Source: Alphaproteobacteria bacterium
GTDB lineage: Bacteria; Pseudomonadota; Alphaproteobacteria; Micropepsales; Micropepsaceae
Direction of reading: 5' to 3'
DNA length: 64,000 nucleotides
NCBI GenBank assembly: GCA_021325375.1
Contig: JAJPHG010000042.1
Coordinates: 62,001-126,000 of the forward strand
This document shows positions 17,031-25,934 of this stretch, in pieces (position 1 is the first letter of the stretch; the number at the start of each line of letters is the position of its first letter). The notes below the pieces were generated by a model that worked only from the letters and a program-made list of their open reading frames with translations, made no database searches and was not told where the DNA came from. The position numbers were made by a program, and so were the translations under genes.

Positions 17031-17060
17031 TTTACAGGGATTGACGGCGCGAGCTATACT
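17031..17060 (+). promoter_or_regulatory. Sigma-70-type promoter of the 17099-18190 pair
   Basis: TTTACA at 17031-17036 and TATACT at 17055-17060 are separated by 18 bases and lie 39 bases before ATG 17099. A good match by eye to the housekeeping consensus in a GC-rich genome. Confidence 0.55.
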
Positions 17061-17098
17061 ACCGCAGGTATTTTGTTGTCATTCGCGAAGAGGACATT

Positions 17099-17386
17099 AT
17101 GGAAGCCGCCGATCGCAGCGTTGCCCTCATCAATGAATTGCGCGGCTTGCTCAGCAAAGCGGAAAGCGCCGTGACCGCATACGGCGCGCAGGCCGAGACC
17201 GTACGACGCATTGAAGCGATTCTGGTGGGCATCAGGCAATATAGCGCGATGGCAGTCACCGCCTCAGGAGCCGATATTGCACACGCCGCGGGCAAGGCTG
17301 AGGCGCAGCTCACCGGCCCATGGGACTACAAACCAGGGCCCTACTACGAGAAATGTTCACAATGCCATCACTACCGCATTCCGTGA
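17099..17386 (+). CDS. Small protein with terminal CxxCH, unknown
   Basis: 95 residues, ATG 17099 with AGAGGA in front. The first 70 residues are predicted helical (RSVALINELRGLLSKAESAV and RRIEAILVGIRQYSAMAV). The C-terminus ends KCSQCHHYRIP. CxxCH is the haem-c attachment motif, but there is no export signal, so it is more likely a metal-binding or structural tail. Six bases separate it from the next gene. Confidence 0.65.
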   Translation: MEAADRSVALINELRGLLSKAESAVTAYGAQAETVRRIEAILVGIRQYSAMAVTASGADIAHAAGKAEAQLTGPWDYKPGPYYEKCSQCHHYRIP

Positions 17387-17392
17387 CCTGCC

Positions 17393-18190
17393 GTGCCCGA
17401 ACACTTTGCATCCGTGACCGCCGTGAACCTCGCGCCCGACGGACGTACCGCCGGCGCCACGCTGTTTTTCCGGCGCGCGCATGACCCCCCGACGAGCGAT
17501 GCCAATGTCGAGAAGCTGCGTTCGGACTATGAAGCCACGCTAACGGCGCTCAAGGAAATTTCCCCTGCGGATTCGGAGTTCACATTCCTGTTCAACGAGA
17601 TTCTCGCGGGCGCCCAGGTCGGTCTACAGGGACCGAATTACAACTTGAGCGATGGTCGCGACGAATTGGACCGCATCCGAAAGAAGATCGTGCGCCTCGC
17701 CCGCGAATCGCGGGACAAGTACCTGATTAGTCTGGCAGTACGCGGCGCCGTCGTCGCTTTCGTGCCGTTGGCGGTTCTGGGCGCGGTCCTGTTCGCAACC
17801 GCGCGCGCTCCAGAAACTCTCATATCCAGAGAAGCGCTGGCCGAATTTACATCGTGGTTCACGCCCCTATGCCTGCTTCATCCCGGCGTGGCGCTAGGCG
17901 TCGTCGCAATGGGGTTTATTCTCAACCGAAAATTGGAGTTCGAGAACATTGGCAGCTTCGACCCGAACTTTAGTCCCAACCTTCGGCTCACCTATGTCGC
18001 GCTATTGAGTTATATCCTTTTCCTCACGTTGTGGTTTTCGATACTCGTGCTCGGGGTCGGTAGTTACCGCCTGGATGACCTCCCGCATCACCCGGCAAAC
18101 GCCCTGCTGATCGGGCTCCTATGCGGCGTGAGCGATGCGGTGGTCGTCGACATCCTGCTGCATCGCCTCCCGCCGGTTGCGAAATCCTAG
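17393..18190 (+). CDS. Multi-span membrane protein with cytoplasmic N-domain, unknown
   Basis: 265 residues from GTG 17393, six bases behind the preceding stop. The N-terminal 110 residues are soluble and helical. Four hydrophobic segments follow (about 118-136, 160-180, 200-222 and 235-252). No motif recognised. Probably cotranscribed with the CxxCH protein from the promoter at 17031; both have lower GC than the neighbouring metabolic genes. Confidence 0.7.
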   Translation: MPEHFASVTAVNLAPDGRTAGATLFFRRAHDPPTSDANVEKLRSDYEATLTALKEISPADSEFTFLFNEILAGAQVGLQGPNYNLSDGRDELDRIRKKIVRLARESRDKYLISLAVRGAVVAFVPLAVLGAVLFATARAPETLISREALAEFTSWFTPLCLLHPGVALGVVAMGFILNRKLEFENIGSFDPNFSPNLRLTYVALLSYILFLTLWFSILVLGVGSYRLDDLPHHPANALLIGLLCGVSDAVVVDILLHRLPPVAKS

Positions 18191-18250
18191 AGCATTTGGA
18201 TATGCGGGCAGGCGCGCGCCTGTCCGCGCACCTCCACCAAGACAAAGCTC

Positions 18251-19687
18251 CTACGCCGCCTTCTCCGCGTAGCCCAGCACGGCCTTGATCTCGAGGAACT
18301 CCTCGAAGCCGAACTCGCCCCATTCGCGGCCCGTGCCGGATTGCTTGTAGCCGCCGAAGGGCGCGTTCATGTCGCCGCCGGCGCCGTTGATGTGCACGTT
18401 GCCGGCGCGGATCTGCTCGGCGACCTTGCGGGCGTGGTCGATGCTGCCCGACTGCACATAGCCCGACAGGCCGTAGGGCGTGTCGTTCGCCATGCGGATG
18501 GCGTCGGCTTCGGTCTCATAGGGAAGGATCGCGAGAACGGGTCCGAAGATCTCCTCTCGCGCGATCGTCATGTCGTTGGTGACGTTCGCGAACACGGTCG
18601 GGCGCACATAGTAGCCGCGGTTCAAGCCTTCCGGACGGCCCACGCCGCCGGTGACGAGCGTGGCGCCTTCGTCGATGCCCTTCTGGATCAGGCCTTGGAT
18701 CTTGTTGAACTGCGTCTCGCTGACGACCGGGCCCATCGTGGTGCCCTCGGCGAAGGGATCGCCGACCTTGACCTTCTCCGCCGTCGCTTTCGCGATCTGG
18801 GCGGCCTCGTCGTGCTTGGCCTTCGGCACGAACATGCGCGAGGGCGCGTTGCAGGACTGCCCGGTGTTCTGCATCATGTGCATCACGCCGCGCGCCACCG
18901 CCTTGCCGAGATCCGCGTCGTCGAGGACGATGTTCGGCGACTTGCCGCCCAGCTCCTGCGCGACGCGCTTGACCGTGTCGGCCGACGCCTTGGCGACGGC
19001 GACGCCGGCGCGGGTCGAGCCGGTGAACGACATCATGTCGATGCCCGGATGCGCCGACATCGCCTCGCCGACCGTGGGGCCGTCGCCGTTGACGAGGTTG
19101 AACACGCCCGGCGGCACGCCGGCCTCGTCCATCACCTCGGCCCAGAGGATCGCGTTCAAGGGTGCGACCTCGGACGGCTTCAAGACCATGGTGCAGCCGG
19201 CCGCCAGCGCGGGCGCGACCTTGCAGGAGATCTGGTTGATCGGCCAGTTCCACGGCGTGATCATGCCGATGACGCCGACCGGCTCGCGGCGGATGGCATA
19301 GGAGCCCTTCACCGTCTCGAACTGATATTCCTTCAGGATCTTGATCGCCTGGCTCAGGTGACCGATGCCGATCGCGGCCTGCGCGTTCTGCGACAGGGAG
19401 AGCGGCGCGCCCATCTCCATCGAGATCGCCTTCACGATATCGGCGTAGCGCTTCTGATAGACCGCCACGATCTTCTCGAGCAGCGCCACACGTTCCTCGC
19501 GCGTCGTGCGCGAGAAGGTCTCGAAGGCGCGCCGCGCGGCCGCGACCGCCTTGTCGACGTCGGCCTTGGAGCCCAGGGCGACGCGCGCGAAGGCTTCTTC
19601 GTTGGCAGGATTGATCACGTCCTCGGTCTTGGGCGAGACGGGATCGACCCATTTGCCGTCGATGTAGAATTTGAGGTGTTCCTGCAT
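18251..19687 (-). CDS. NAD(P)-dependent aldehyde dehydrogenase
   Basis: 478 residues from ATG 19687, with AGGAG six bases upstream. Family motifs: ITPWNWPINQISCKVAPALA, LKPSEVAPLNA, FTGSTRAGVAVAKAS, VAQELGGKSPNIVLDDADL (Glu general base) and NTGQSCNAPSRM (catalytic Cys), then EEIFGPVLAILPYE. It oxidises an aldehyde to the acid. The substrate class resembles betaine/medium-chain aldehydes but is uncertain. Monocistronic; a family C repeat lies upstream. Confidence 0.95.
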   Translation of the reverse strand: MQEHLKFYIDGKWVDPVSPKTEDVINPANEEAFARVALGSKADVDKAVAAARRAFETFSRTTREERVALLEKIVAVYQKRYADIVKAISMEMGAPLSLSQNAQAAIGIGHLSQAIKILKEYQFETVKGSYAIRREPVGVIGMITPWNWPINQISCKVAPALAAGCTMVLKPSEVAPLNAILWAEVMDEAGVPPGVFNLVNGDGPTVGEAMSAHPGIDMMSFTGSTRAGVAVAKASADTVKRVAQELGGKSPNIVLDDADLGKAVARGVMHMMQNTGQSCNAPSRMFVPKAKHDEAAQIAKATAEKVKVGDPFAEGTTMGPVVSETQFNKIQGLIQKGIDEGATLVTGGVGRPEGLNRGYYVRPTVFANVTNDMTIAREEIFGPVLAILPYETEADAIRMANDTPYGLSGYVQSGSIDHARKVAEQIRAGNVHINGAGGDMNAPFGGYKQSGTGREWGEFGFEEFLEIKAVLGYAEKAA

Positions 19688-19840
19688 GTCGCTTCTCCTA
19701 TAGTTTTGCTTGGGCACCTGGGCGCCCGCGCGGCTGGGCGCATAAAATCATAGAAGCCCCGGCGCGGCAAAGCGGCGGTATTTCACAGCTTACGCGAGGG
19801 CAATAGCGCCGCTAACCGCGCCCATACGCTGACGCTATGG

Positions 19841-19938
19841 GCCCTTCGAGGCTCGCTTCGCTCGCACCTCAGGATGACGCCACTGATAGAGTAGGTACAT
19901 CACCCTGAGGTGCATCGCGAAGCGATGCCTCGAAGGGC
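19841..19938. repeat. Family C inverted-repeat doublet (CCTTCGAGGC...CACCTCAGGATGA), copy 1
   Basis: GCCCTTCGAGGCTCGCTTCG with CACCTCAGGATGA is mirrored by TCACCCTGAGGTGCATCG and TGCCTCGAAGGGC. The gap between aldehyde dehydrogenase (upstream side) and the small basic protein (downstream side) contains nothing else. Second copy at 26968-27079. Confidence 0.9.
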
Positions 19939-19971
19939 GACGTGCCGCTTGGCGCCTAAGCGCCAAAATTT

Positions 19972-20196
19972 CTAATCCTCGTCGTCGTCGCCGCCGCCGG
20001 ATTTCTTGCCGCGTTCGGAGATGCCCATCTTGGCGCGCAGCGCGTTGGTCTCGTCCTTGATCGCCTGCTGCTCTTTCTTGATCTCCTTGGCGCGCTGCTT
20101 GAGGTAGCCCAGGCGCTTGCGGTCGTTCTTGCGGTCTTCCGCGCCGGGCGGCTTGACCTTTTTCTTCTTGTTCTCGTTCTTCTGGTTCTCGGCCAT
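19972..20196 (-). CDS. Small lysine-rich coiled-coil protein
   Basis: 74 residues from ATG 20196, preceded by an excellent GGAGG. Very basic start (AENQKNENKKKKVKPPGA), then a heptad-like helix (RLGYLKQRAKEIKKEQQAIK) and an acidic Gly-rich tail ending GGGDDDED. It resembles small nucleic-acid- or ribosome-associated proteins, but no family is recognised. It follows the HU-like gene by 64 bases. Confidence 0.7.
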   Translation of the reverse strand: MAENQKNENKKKKVKPPGAEDRKNDRKRLGYLKQRAKEIKKEQQAIKDETNALRAKMGISERGKKSGGGDDDED

Positions 20197-20260
20197 GAAA
20201 ATCCTCCGATCCTGTCGCGCCGCTCGCGCGGCATGTCCGTCGCCGGCAGCCCTGCCGGAC

Positions 20261-20581
20261 TCAATCCTCTTCGTCGTCCTCGCCGCCCGCGGCTTCGGCG
20301 CGCGACGCCTTGCGGCCGGCCTTGTCCTTGCGCTTCTCGGCATTGGGGCCGCCTTCGGGGCGCTGCTCGCGGAAACGCACGATGCGCTTGACCTCGCCGC
20401 CGGGCTCGGCGGCGGGGGCTTCCTTGACGACGAAGCTGCCGAACTCGGGCAGGACGACCTTTTCGCCGCGGTCGAGGGCGGCGCGGATCTGGCGGAACGT
20501 CTCGTTCTGCACGGCGGTGACGACGCTCGCGCGGACGTTGCAGGTTGCCGCGATCGCGTCGTTCAATTCCTTCAATCTCAT
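20261..20581 (-). CDS. HU/IHF-family DNA-binding protein with charged tail
   Basis: 106 residues. The helix pair MRLKELNDAIAATCNVRASV and the strands EKVVLPEFGSFVVKEAPA follow the HU pattern in which LxxFGxF precedes the DNA-gripping beta-arms. The C-terminus is a mixed basic/acidic tail (EKRKDKAGRKASRAEAAGG then DDEED). The arms look shorter than in canonical HU (about 90 residues), so it may be a nucleoid protein of specialised role. Paired with the lysine-rich protein downstream. Confidence 0.8.
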   Translation of the reverse strand: MRLKELNDAIAATCNVRASVVTAVQNETFRQIRAALDRGEKVVLPEFGSFVVKEAPAAEPGGEVKRIVRFREQRPEGGPNAEKRKDKAGRKASRAEAAGGEDDEED

Positions 20582-20638
20582 GCTTTTCCCTGGATTTTTG
20601 ACGTGTCTTGGGGGCGGACTATGGAGAACCGCCGCCCC

Positions 20639-21202
<564 letters not shown>

Positions 21203-21207
21203 GTTCT

Positions 21208-21984
21208 CTACTCGCGACGGGGCCGGCCGGCGCGGCCGGGGACGAAGCGCATGCGCTCGGGAACCGCGGTGCCGCTGTCGCCGAAGGCCTGGTCGAGCTG
21301 TTCCTGTATCAGCCCGTTCGCCTCGGACAGGATCGCGCCGCCGATATTGGCGCTGGTGAAGTTCGCGGACGCCACGCGCGCGCGGGTGAAGTCGGCGTCG
21401 GACAGATCGGCCTCGGAGAAATCCGCGCGTCTGAGATCGGCGCCGTTGAGATCGGCACCGGCGAGCGAGGCGCCCGACAGATCGGTGCCGCTAAGCTTCG
21501 CGCCCGCGAGGCGGCAGCGGTCGAAGCGGCTCTGCGCTAGGCGGAAGCCCGACAGGTTCACGCCCGACAGCGTCGCGCCGCGGAAATCGATGCCGCTCAG
21601 GTCGAGCCCTTGCCCGCTCTCCGCCAGCGACTGGCGCACCGGCGCGGTGCCCAGGATCGTCAGCGCCAGCCGCACGTCGTCATAGCTGTCGCCTTCGGCT
21701 TCGCTCGCGAGGCGGCGGCGGATGAAGGAGATCAGCACGCTGCCTAAGCCCCGCGCGCTGCTCCTGGTCTTGGCGACGCGCTCGGCGGTGAAGAGGGCGG
21801 CGAGCCTGCGATGCATCTCGTCCGACCACAGATCGGCGAAGAGCGGCTCATAGGTCCCGCGGATATCGGTGACGCGCGACTGCGCCTGGGCGTTCCAGCG
21901 CTCGCGCAGGAGCATCGCGGCGACGGCGAGGACGACGCCCGCGACGAACACGCCCGCGACGATGAGCATTTGCGTGGTGGTCAT
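21208..21984 (-). CDS. Membrane-anchored pentapeptide-repeat protein
   Basis: 258 residues. One N-terminal membrane helix (MLIVAGVFVAGVVLAVAAML) is followed by a helical linker and then about 20 pentapeptide repeats of the A(D/N)LxX kind (SGIDFRGATLSGVNLSG, GADLNGADLRRADFSEADLS). These form a right-handed quadrilateral beta-helix. The C-terminus is basic. Function is unknown; the position in front of the acyltransferase suggests an envelope role. Confidence 0.85.
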   Translation of the reverse strand: MTTTQMLIVAGVFVAGVVLAVAAMLLRERWNAQAQSRVTDIRGTYEPLFADLWSDEMHRRLAALFTAERVAKTRSSARGLGSVLISFIRRRLASEAEGDSYDDVRLALTILGTAPVRQSLAESGQGLDLSGIDFRGATLSGVNLSGFRLAQSRFDRCRLAGAKLSGTDLSGASLAGADLNGADLRRADFSEADLSDADFTRARVASANFTSANIGGAILSEANGLIQEQLDQAFGDSGTAVPERMRFVPGRAGRPRRE

Positions 21985-22009
21985 CGGCCTCTTTCTCCCA
22001 CCATCCGCT

Positions 22010-22128
22010 CATTGTCATTCCCGGCCGAGCGAAGCGAGGGGAAGGGAACCCAGGGGACTGGGTACGGTGCCCAGTCCCCTGGGTTCCCTTCCCTCGCAGC
22101 GCTTCGCGCTGCTCGCCGGGAATGACAA
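22010..22128. repeat. Family D inverted-repeat doublet, copy 2
   Basis: Begins TTGTCATTCCCGGCCGAGCG and ends CGCCGGGAATGACAAGG. The inner arms AAGGGAACCCAGGGGACTGG and its complement pair closely. The unit lies between the pentapeptide gene and the glycosyltransferase, both read leftward. Confidence 0.92.
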
Positions 22129-22134
22129 GGGGGC

Positions 22135-23763
22135 TTAAGCATGGGAGCCCGCCTTCGCCGTCAGGCCGGCATAGAGCTCCAGCAGCCGCTTCTCATAGCG
22201 CGCGGTCCAGTTGTCGGCTTCGATGAAGCGCATGCAGCCGAGCCGCGCCTGCGCGATCTGCTCGTCGCTCAGAGACGCGACGAGATCGGCGATGCCGCTG
22301 GCGGTCAGCGTCTCGGGCAGCGTCCAGCCGCAGTGATAGGTGGTGACCACGCGGCGCATCTCGGGGAAAGGCTGCACGATCAAGGGCACGCCGGCGCTTG
22401 GATATTCCCAGAGCTTGTTGGGCGTCGCGATCCAGTGGTTCAGCATCTTGCCCTCATAGGGGATGATGCCCAGCGTGGCTCCTTGGGTCCACGATTTGAG
22501 CTCCTTCTGCGGCGCGGGCGGGATGAAGCGGATCTTGATCTGGTCTTCCTCGCGCCCCGAACGCAGGATCGCCTGCGCCGCGATCTGCTTGAGCGAACCC
22601 GAGAGCGGACCCCAGCCCATCATCACCAGGCTCCAGCCCGGCGGCAGCATGGACGCCGAGCGCACCAGGATCGGCAGGCCGCGGCCTTCCGAGAAGCCGC
22701 CCTGATAGAGCAGGATTCGCTGCTCGGACGGCAGATCGGCCGCGTCGTGCAGGCGTCCGTCGTAAGGCTCGCTGGGCGAAAGCTGGATGGCGTTGCGGAT
22801 CACCACCGCCTTGGGCACTTCGGGATAGGCGTGGCGGTAGTAGAGCGCGGCGCTGTCGTTGACCGCGATGAAGCCGTCGACATAGCGCAGGTATTTCTTG
22901 TGGATGCGCGCGTAGTAGTCGGTGATGCCGACCATGCGCGACGCCGCCGCCTCGTAGATCTCGTGCGCGTCGTAGACGAGCGGGATGCCGAGCTTCTTCT
23001 TCACCTGCACGCCGGTCGGAAGGGTGAGGCAGTCGTGGCAGTGCACGATGTCGGGCTTGAGCTTGACCGCGACCTCGGTCATCTCGCGCGAGCGGTAGCG
23101 CAGCAGCGTGAAGCGCGTCGTGTTGGCGCCGAACCATTCCAGCGGCTCCAGCGTCACCGCGAGCAGCCAATCGGGAATCCATCCCGGGATGCGCGATTTC
23201 ACCGACGGGAAATCGGCGTCGTCGAGCGCGCCTTCCTTCATCAGCGCCTCGGCATAGCGGCGCACCGTGTCCTCCTCGCGCGCGCTCTGCTGCGCGCCGG
23301 TGGAGAGCAGGGTCAAATAGGCCTTGATGACCCGCCAGGCGGTGTAGATCAGCGCGGCGATGAGGACGAGCACCAGCGCGCCCCAGACCATGTCGAGCCA
23401 GCGCCAATGGGCGACGTTCATCACCGCCGCGAACGCGTCGTGCCCGAAGCGCGCCACCGGCCCTTGCGCCGCGAAGAGCCTGCGCAAGCCCAGCGCGATG
23501 CCGAACAGGAGCGCAGCGATCACCGCGAACACCGGCAGCACGCGGAACAGCGCCGAGGCGATGAGGCTTCGATAGGCATTGGCCAGCCAGAAGACGCGCA
23601 GGATGCGCACGCCGCTGTCGAGATATTCCACCGGCGAGGCCGCGTCGGCGTCCTGCAGGCCGAGCACCGTGACGCTGTGCCCGGCGCGCTGCAGTGTGTT
23701 CGCCTCGCGCATGACCCGCCCGTCGCGCGTGACGTTGTTGTGGACGATCATGCAGATATTCAT
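22135..23763 (-). CDS. Glycosyltransferase (GT4-like) with membrane-spanning insertion
   Basis: 542 residues. The GT-B start MNICMIVHNNVTRDGRVMRE and the C-terminal donor domain (LLYQGGFSEGRGLPILVRSA, LGIIPYEGKMLNHWIATPNKLWEY) are normal. The first domain is interrupted by about 100 residues containing membrane helices (about 65-90 and 125-148) before resuming at KPDIVHCHDCLTLPTGVQ. The enzyme would transfer a sugar from a nucleotide donor at the membrane. Family GT4 proteins are usually 350-420 residues, so the insertion is unusual. Confidence 0.85.
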   Translation of the reverse strand: MNICMIVHNNVTRDGRVMREANTLQRAGHSVTVLGLQDADAASPVEYLDSGVRILRVFWLANAYRSLIASALFRVLPVFAVIAALLFGIALGLRRLFAAQGPVARFGHDAFAAVMNVAHWRWLDMVWGALVLVLIAALIYTAWRVIKAYLTLLSTGAQQSAREEDTVRRYAEALMKEGALDDADFPSVKSRIPGWIPDWLLAVTLEPLEWFGANTTRFTLLRYRSREMTEVAVKLKPDIVHCHDCLTLPTGVQVKKKLGIPLVYDAHEIYEAAASRMVGITDYYARIHKKYLRYVDGFIAVNDSAALYYRHAYPEVPKAVVIRNAIQLSPSEPYDGRLHDAADLPSEQRILLYQGGFSEGRGLPILVRSASMLPPGWSLVMMGWGPLSGSLKQIAAQAILRSGREEDQIKIRFIPPAPQKELKSWTQGATLGIIPYEGKMLNHWIATPNKLWEYPSAGVPLIVQPFPEMRRVVTTYHCGWTLPETLTASGIADLVASLSDEQIAQARLGCMRFIEADNWTARYEKRLLELYAGLTAKAGSHA

Positions 23764-23860
23764 GCAAAGCCCCGGGGCGGCGGCGGGAATACCGCTGTAT
23801 GCATAGCACGTAACAGGGTTAACCGTTTCTTACCTAAAGAGAAACCCTCGCCCGCCTATT

Positions 23861-23993
23861 CGACCCTCCCCTTGAGGAAGGGTCGAAAAACACGAGCGCA
23901 GCGAAGTGTTTTTCGGGGAGGGGTCCGCCGCCTCGCTCGGACCCCTCCCCGAAAGCGCTTCGCGTTTTCGACCCTCCCTCAAGGGGAGGGTCG
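23861..23993. repeat. Family F inverted-repeat doublet (CGACCCTCCCCTTGAGG...), copy 1
   Basis: Outer arms CGACCCTCCCCTTGAGGAAG and CCTCAAGGGGAGGGTCG, inner arms TTTTTCGGGGAGGGGTCCG and CGGACCCCTCCCCGAAA. It ends six bases before the stop of the multicopper oxidase. Other copies at 34740-34872 and 62557-62751. Confidence 0.92.
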
Positions 23994-23998
23994 GCCCT

Positions 23999-25627
23999 TC
24001 AATGCTTCGGCAGCACCTGGATGATGGCCATCATGCCCCCGTCCTCGTGGTCGAGGATGTGGCAGTGATAGACGAACAGCCCCGTGTCCGGCCCGCGGAA
24101 GTCTAGCTTGATCTTGATGTTCGGCGGGTCGCCCTGGCCAGTCCAGTAGCCCACCTGGAACACGTCGTAGAGCTGCTGCTTCTTCTTGGGGATCGCCACG
24201 CCGTTGACGGCCTCCACCAGGAAGTGGATCTGGTGCATGTGGAACTCGTGCACCTCGCCGGTGATGTTGCGGATCGTCCATTCCTCGACGGCGCCCTGGT
24301 TGGTGATGATCGCAGGCGGGTTGTTGGGGTCGAAGAGCTCCTCCTGCTGGCCGTCGACGGTGATGAAGAACGTCGTGCCCTCATTCTCCCGCGCGCCCGG
24401 CGGCATGACCTCGTCGAAATAGAGACTGCGCGTCGCCGTCACCTTGGCGTCGGCGAGGTCGTCGAAGCGCATGCGCGCCTGCGCGCGCCCGGGCTCGGGC
24501 ATCTTGGGCAGATGCGCCGGCGCATCGCTCGCCACGATCCGGATCAGCGGGCGCTGCGGGTTGCTGTCGGAGACCGGACCGCCATCGATCGTCTCGGTCT
24601 CCAGGATCGCGTTCGTCGAGGATGAGCCCGGCGCGGTGACGATGAACTCCGCGCGCGACGACGGCGGCAGCAGGATGTCGGTCTTGGTCACGATCGTGCC
24701 CTGGCGCTTGCCGTCCTTCGAGCCCGTCGGCACGCCGTCCAGAGCCACGACCTGCAGCGGCTGGGCGACACCGTTATACATCAGCTTCAGGTCCATGATG
24801 GTGTTGGCGCCGGCGTTGACGACGCGCCAGAACTCCTTCGAGCCCGTCTGCATACGGACGATTCCGGGCGGATAGTTCGGCCACGGCACCGGCACGTAGT
24901 TGACCGTCACGTCCCAGAACGGCAGCGGCGTGAACGCCCCGCCCGTGGGCGGCGGAGTGGTGAGCTGGATGAAGCGCTCGTCGCGCAGCACCAGGAAGCG
25001 TTCGGGCAGCCCCGCCACGGCCGGCTGGACGTTGGCGATGCCCTCGACCTCGATGGCGCCCGTCGCCCCGCCCTGCACCGTCGCCGACGCGATGCCGTGG
25101 ACGTGCGGGTGGTACCAATAGAGCCCCGGCGGCTCGTCGGGCGGGATGTGGAGCGTGTACTCGAAGGTCGAGCCGGAATTGATCAGGGTACGGATCACCT
25201 CGTCGCTGTGGCATTTGGGCGATGTGTTCGTGCCGTGGAAATGCATGTTGACCGAGGTCGGCGTCTGGTCGGAATCGCCGCAGACGTCGCCGTCCTTCGA
25301 CATGCGCATCGTGGGCGCGCCCGGGATCGGCGGCACCATGTTGGTGAGCTTGATGTGGATCGCGTCGCCCGGGTTGACGTGCAGCGTCGGCGATTCCGCT
25401 CCGTCGCTGGTGACGAAGCAGAACAGCGTGCGCCCTTCGCCGTCGACCGAGGTGAAGTAGTTCATCGCCACGTCGAGCCGGCCGTTCTGGCTGTAGAAGT
25501 CCGGCGGCTGCTGCACGTCGCTGCCCGCATCGAAGCGCGGACACGCCCCGCCATCGGCGTGGGCCGCCGTGGGAAGCAGCGCGCCCAGGCTCAACGCCAG
25601 GAGCACCGCGCTTAGGGTTTTTCGCAT
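23999..25627 (-). CDS. Multicopper oxidase (laccase/copper-efflux type)
   Basis: 542 residues from ATG 25627, with a Sec signal (KTLSAVLLALSLGALLPTAA, cleavage after AHA). The copper ligands are all present: NMHFHGTN, GLYWYHPHVHG, HEFHMHQIHF and the T1/T3 motif YHCHILDHEDGGMMA with an axial Met. Three cupredoxin domains are readable. Such enzymes couple substrate oxidation (cuprous ion, phenols or metals) to reduction of oxygen to water in the periplasm. No Met-rich insert typical of CueO is seen. Confidence 0.93.
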   Translation of the reverse strand: MRKTLSAVLLALSLGALLPTAAHADGGACPRFDAGSDVQQPPDFYSQNGRLDVAMNYFTSVDGEGRTLFCFVTSDGAESPTLHVNPGDAIHIKLTNMVPPIPGAPTMRMSKDGDVCGDSDQTPTSVNMHFHGTNTSPKCHSDEVIRTLINSGSTFEYTLHIPPDEPPGLYWYHPHVHGIASATVQGGATGAIEVEGIANVQPAVAGLPERFLVLRDERFIQLTTPPPTGGAFTPLPFWDVTVNYVPVPWPNYPPGIVRMQTGSKEFWRVVNAGANTIMDLKLMYNGVAQPLQVVALDGVPTGSKDGKRQGTIVTKTDILLPPSSRAEFIVTAPGSSSTNAILETETIDGGPVSDSNPQRPLIRIVASDAPAHLPKMPEPGRAQARMRFDDLADAKVTATRSLYFDEVMPPGARENEGTTFFITVDGQQEELFDPNNPPAIITNQGAVEEWTIRNITGEVHEFHMHQIHFLVEAVNGVAIPKKKQQLYDVFQVGYWTGQGDPPNIKIKLDFRGPDTGLFVYHCHILDHEDGGMMAIIQVLPKH

Positions 25628-25678
25628 GGACCACTCCGCCCGAACGTCGAGATTGAGAATGACACGTAATCGCTGAAC

Positions 25679-25873
25679 TGTCATGGCCCGCTAATGCAGG
25701 CAAGCCGGGTAGGTTCTTCGCGCTCCGGCAAAGACTCACGCGGAGGCGCGGAGACGCGGAGGTTCTTTGCTTCTCCGCGACTCCGCGCCTCCGCGTGAAA
25801 CCATTCGAAGAGCGCGGCTGTATCACCTGGTGGCCCGTTCGTACGCTGTCGCCACGAACTCGCGGGCCATGAC
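25679..25873. repeat. Family A doublet, copy 2, with a family B hairpin inside its loop
   Basis: Degenerate family A ends (TGTCATGGCCCGCTAATGC and ACTCGCGGGCCATGACA) enclose a complete family B hairpin (25736-25798). A nested arrangement of two repeat families. Confidence 0.8.
25736..25798. repeat. Family B extragenic palindrome, copy 2
   Basis: Arms TCACGCGGAGGCGCGGAG and CTCCGCGCCTCCGCGTGA around GGTTCTTTGC. Nested in the family A doublet. Confidence 0.88.
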
Positions 25874-25934
25874 ACTGGATGTGCAAACGGCCGGGAGCGC
25901 CAAGCTCCCAGCCGCTGCAATGCCGTCAAAAGCG

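Noticed and set aside
17375..17386. CxxCH as a cytochrome c haem site
   Set aside because: No signal peptide, motif at the extreme C-terminus and no Met ligand.
22141..24024. 627-codon open frame on the + strand
   Set aside because: Antisense shadow of the glycosyltransferase; Arg/His/Asp-rich composition typical of GC-rich reverse frames, runs into a repeat, no domain.
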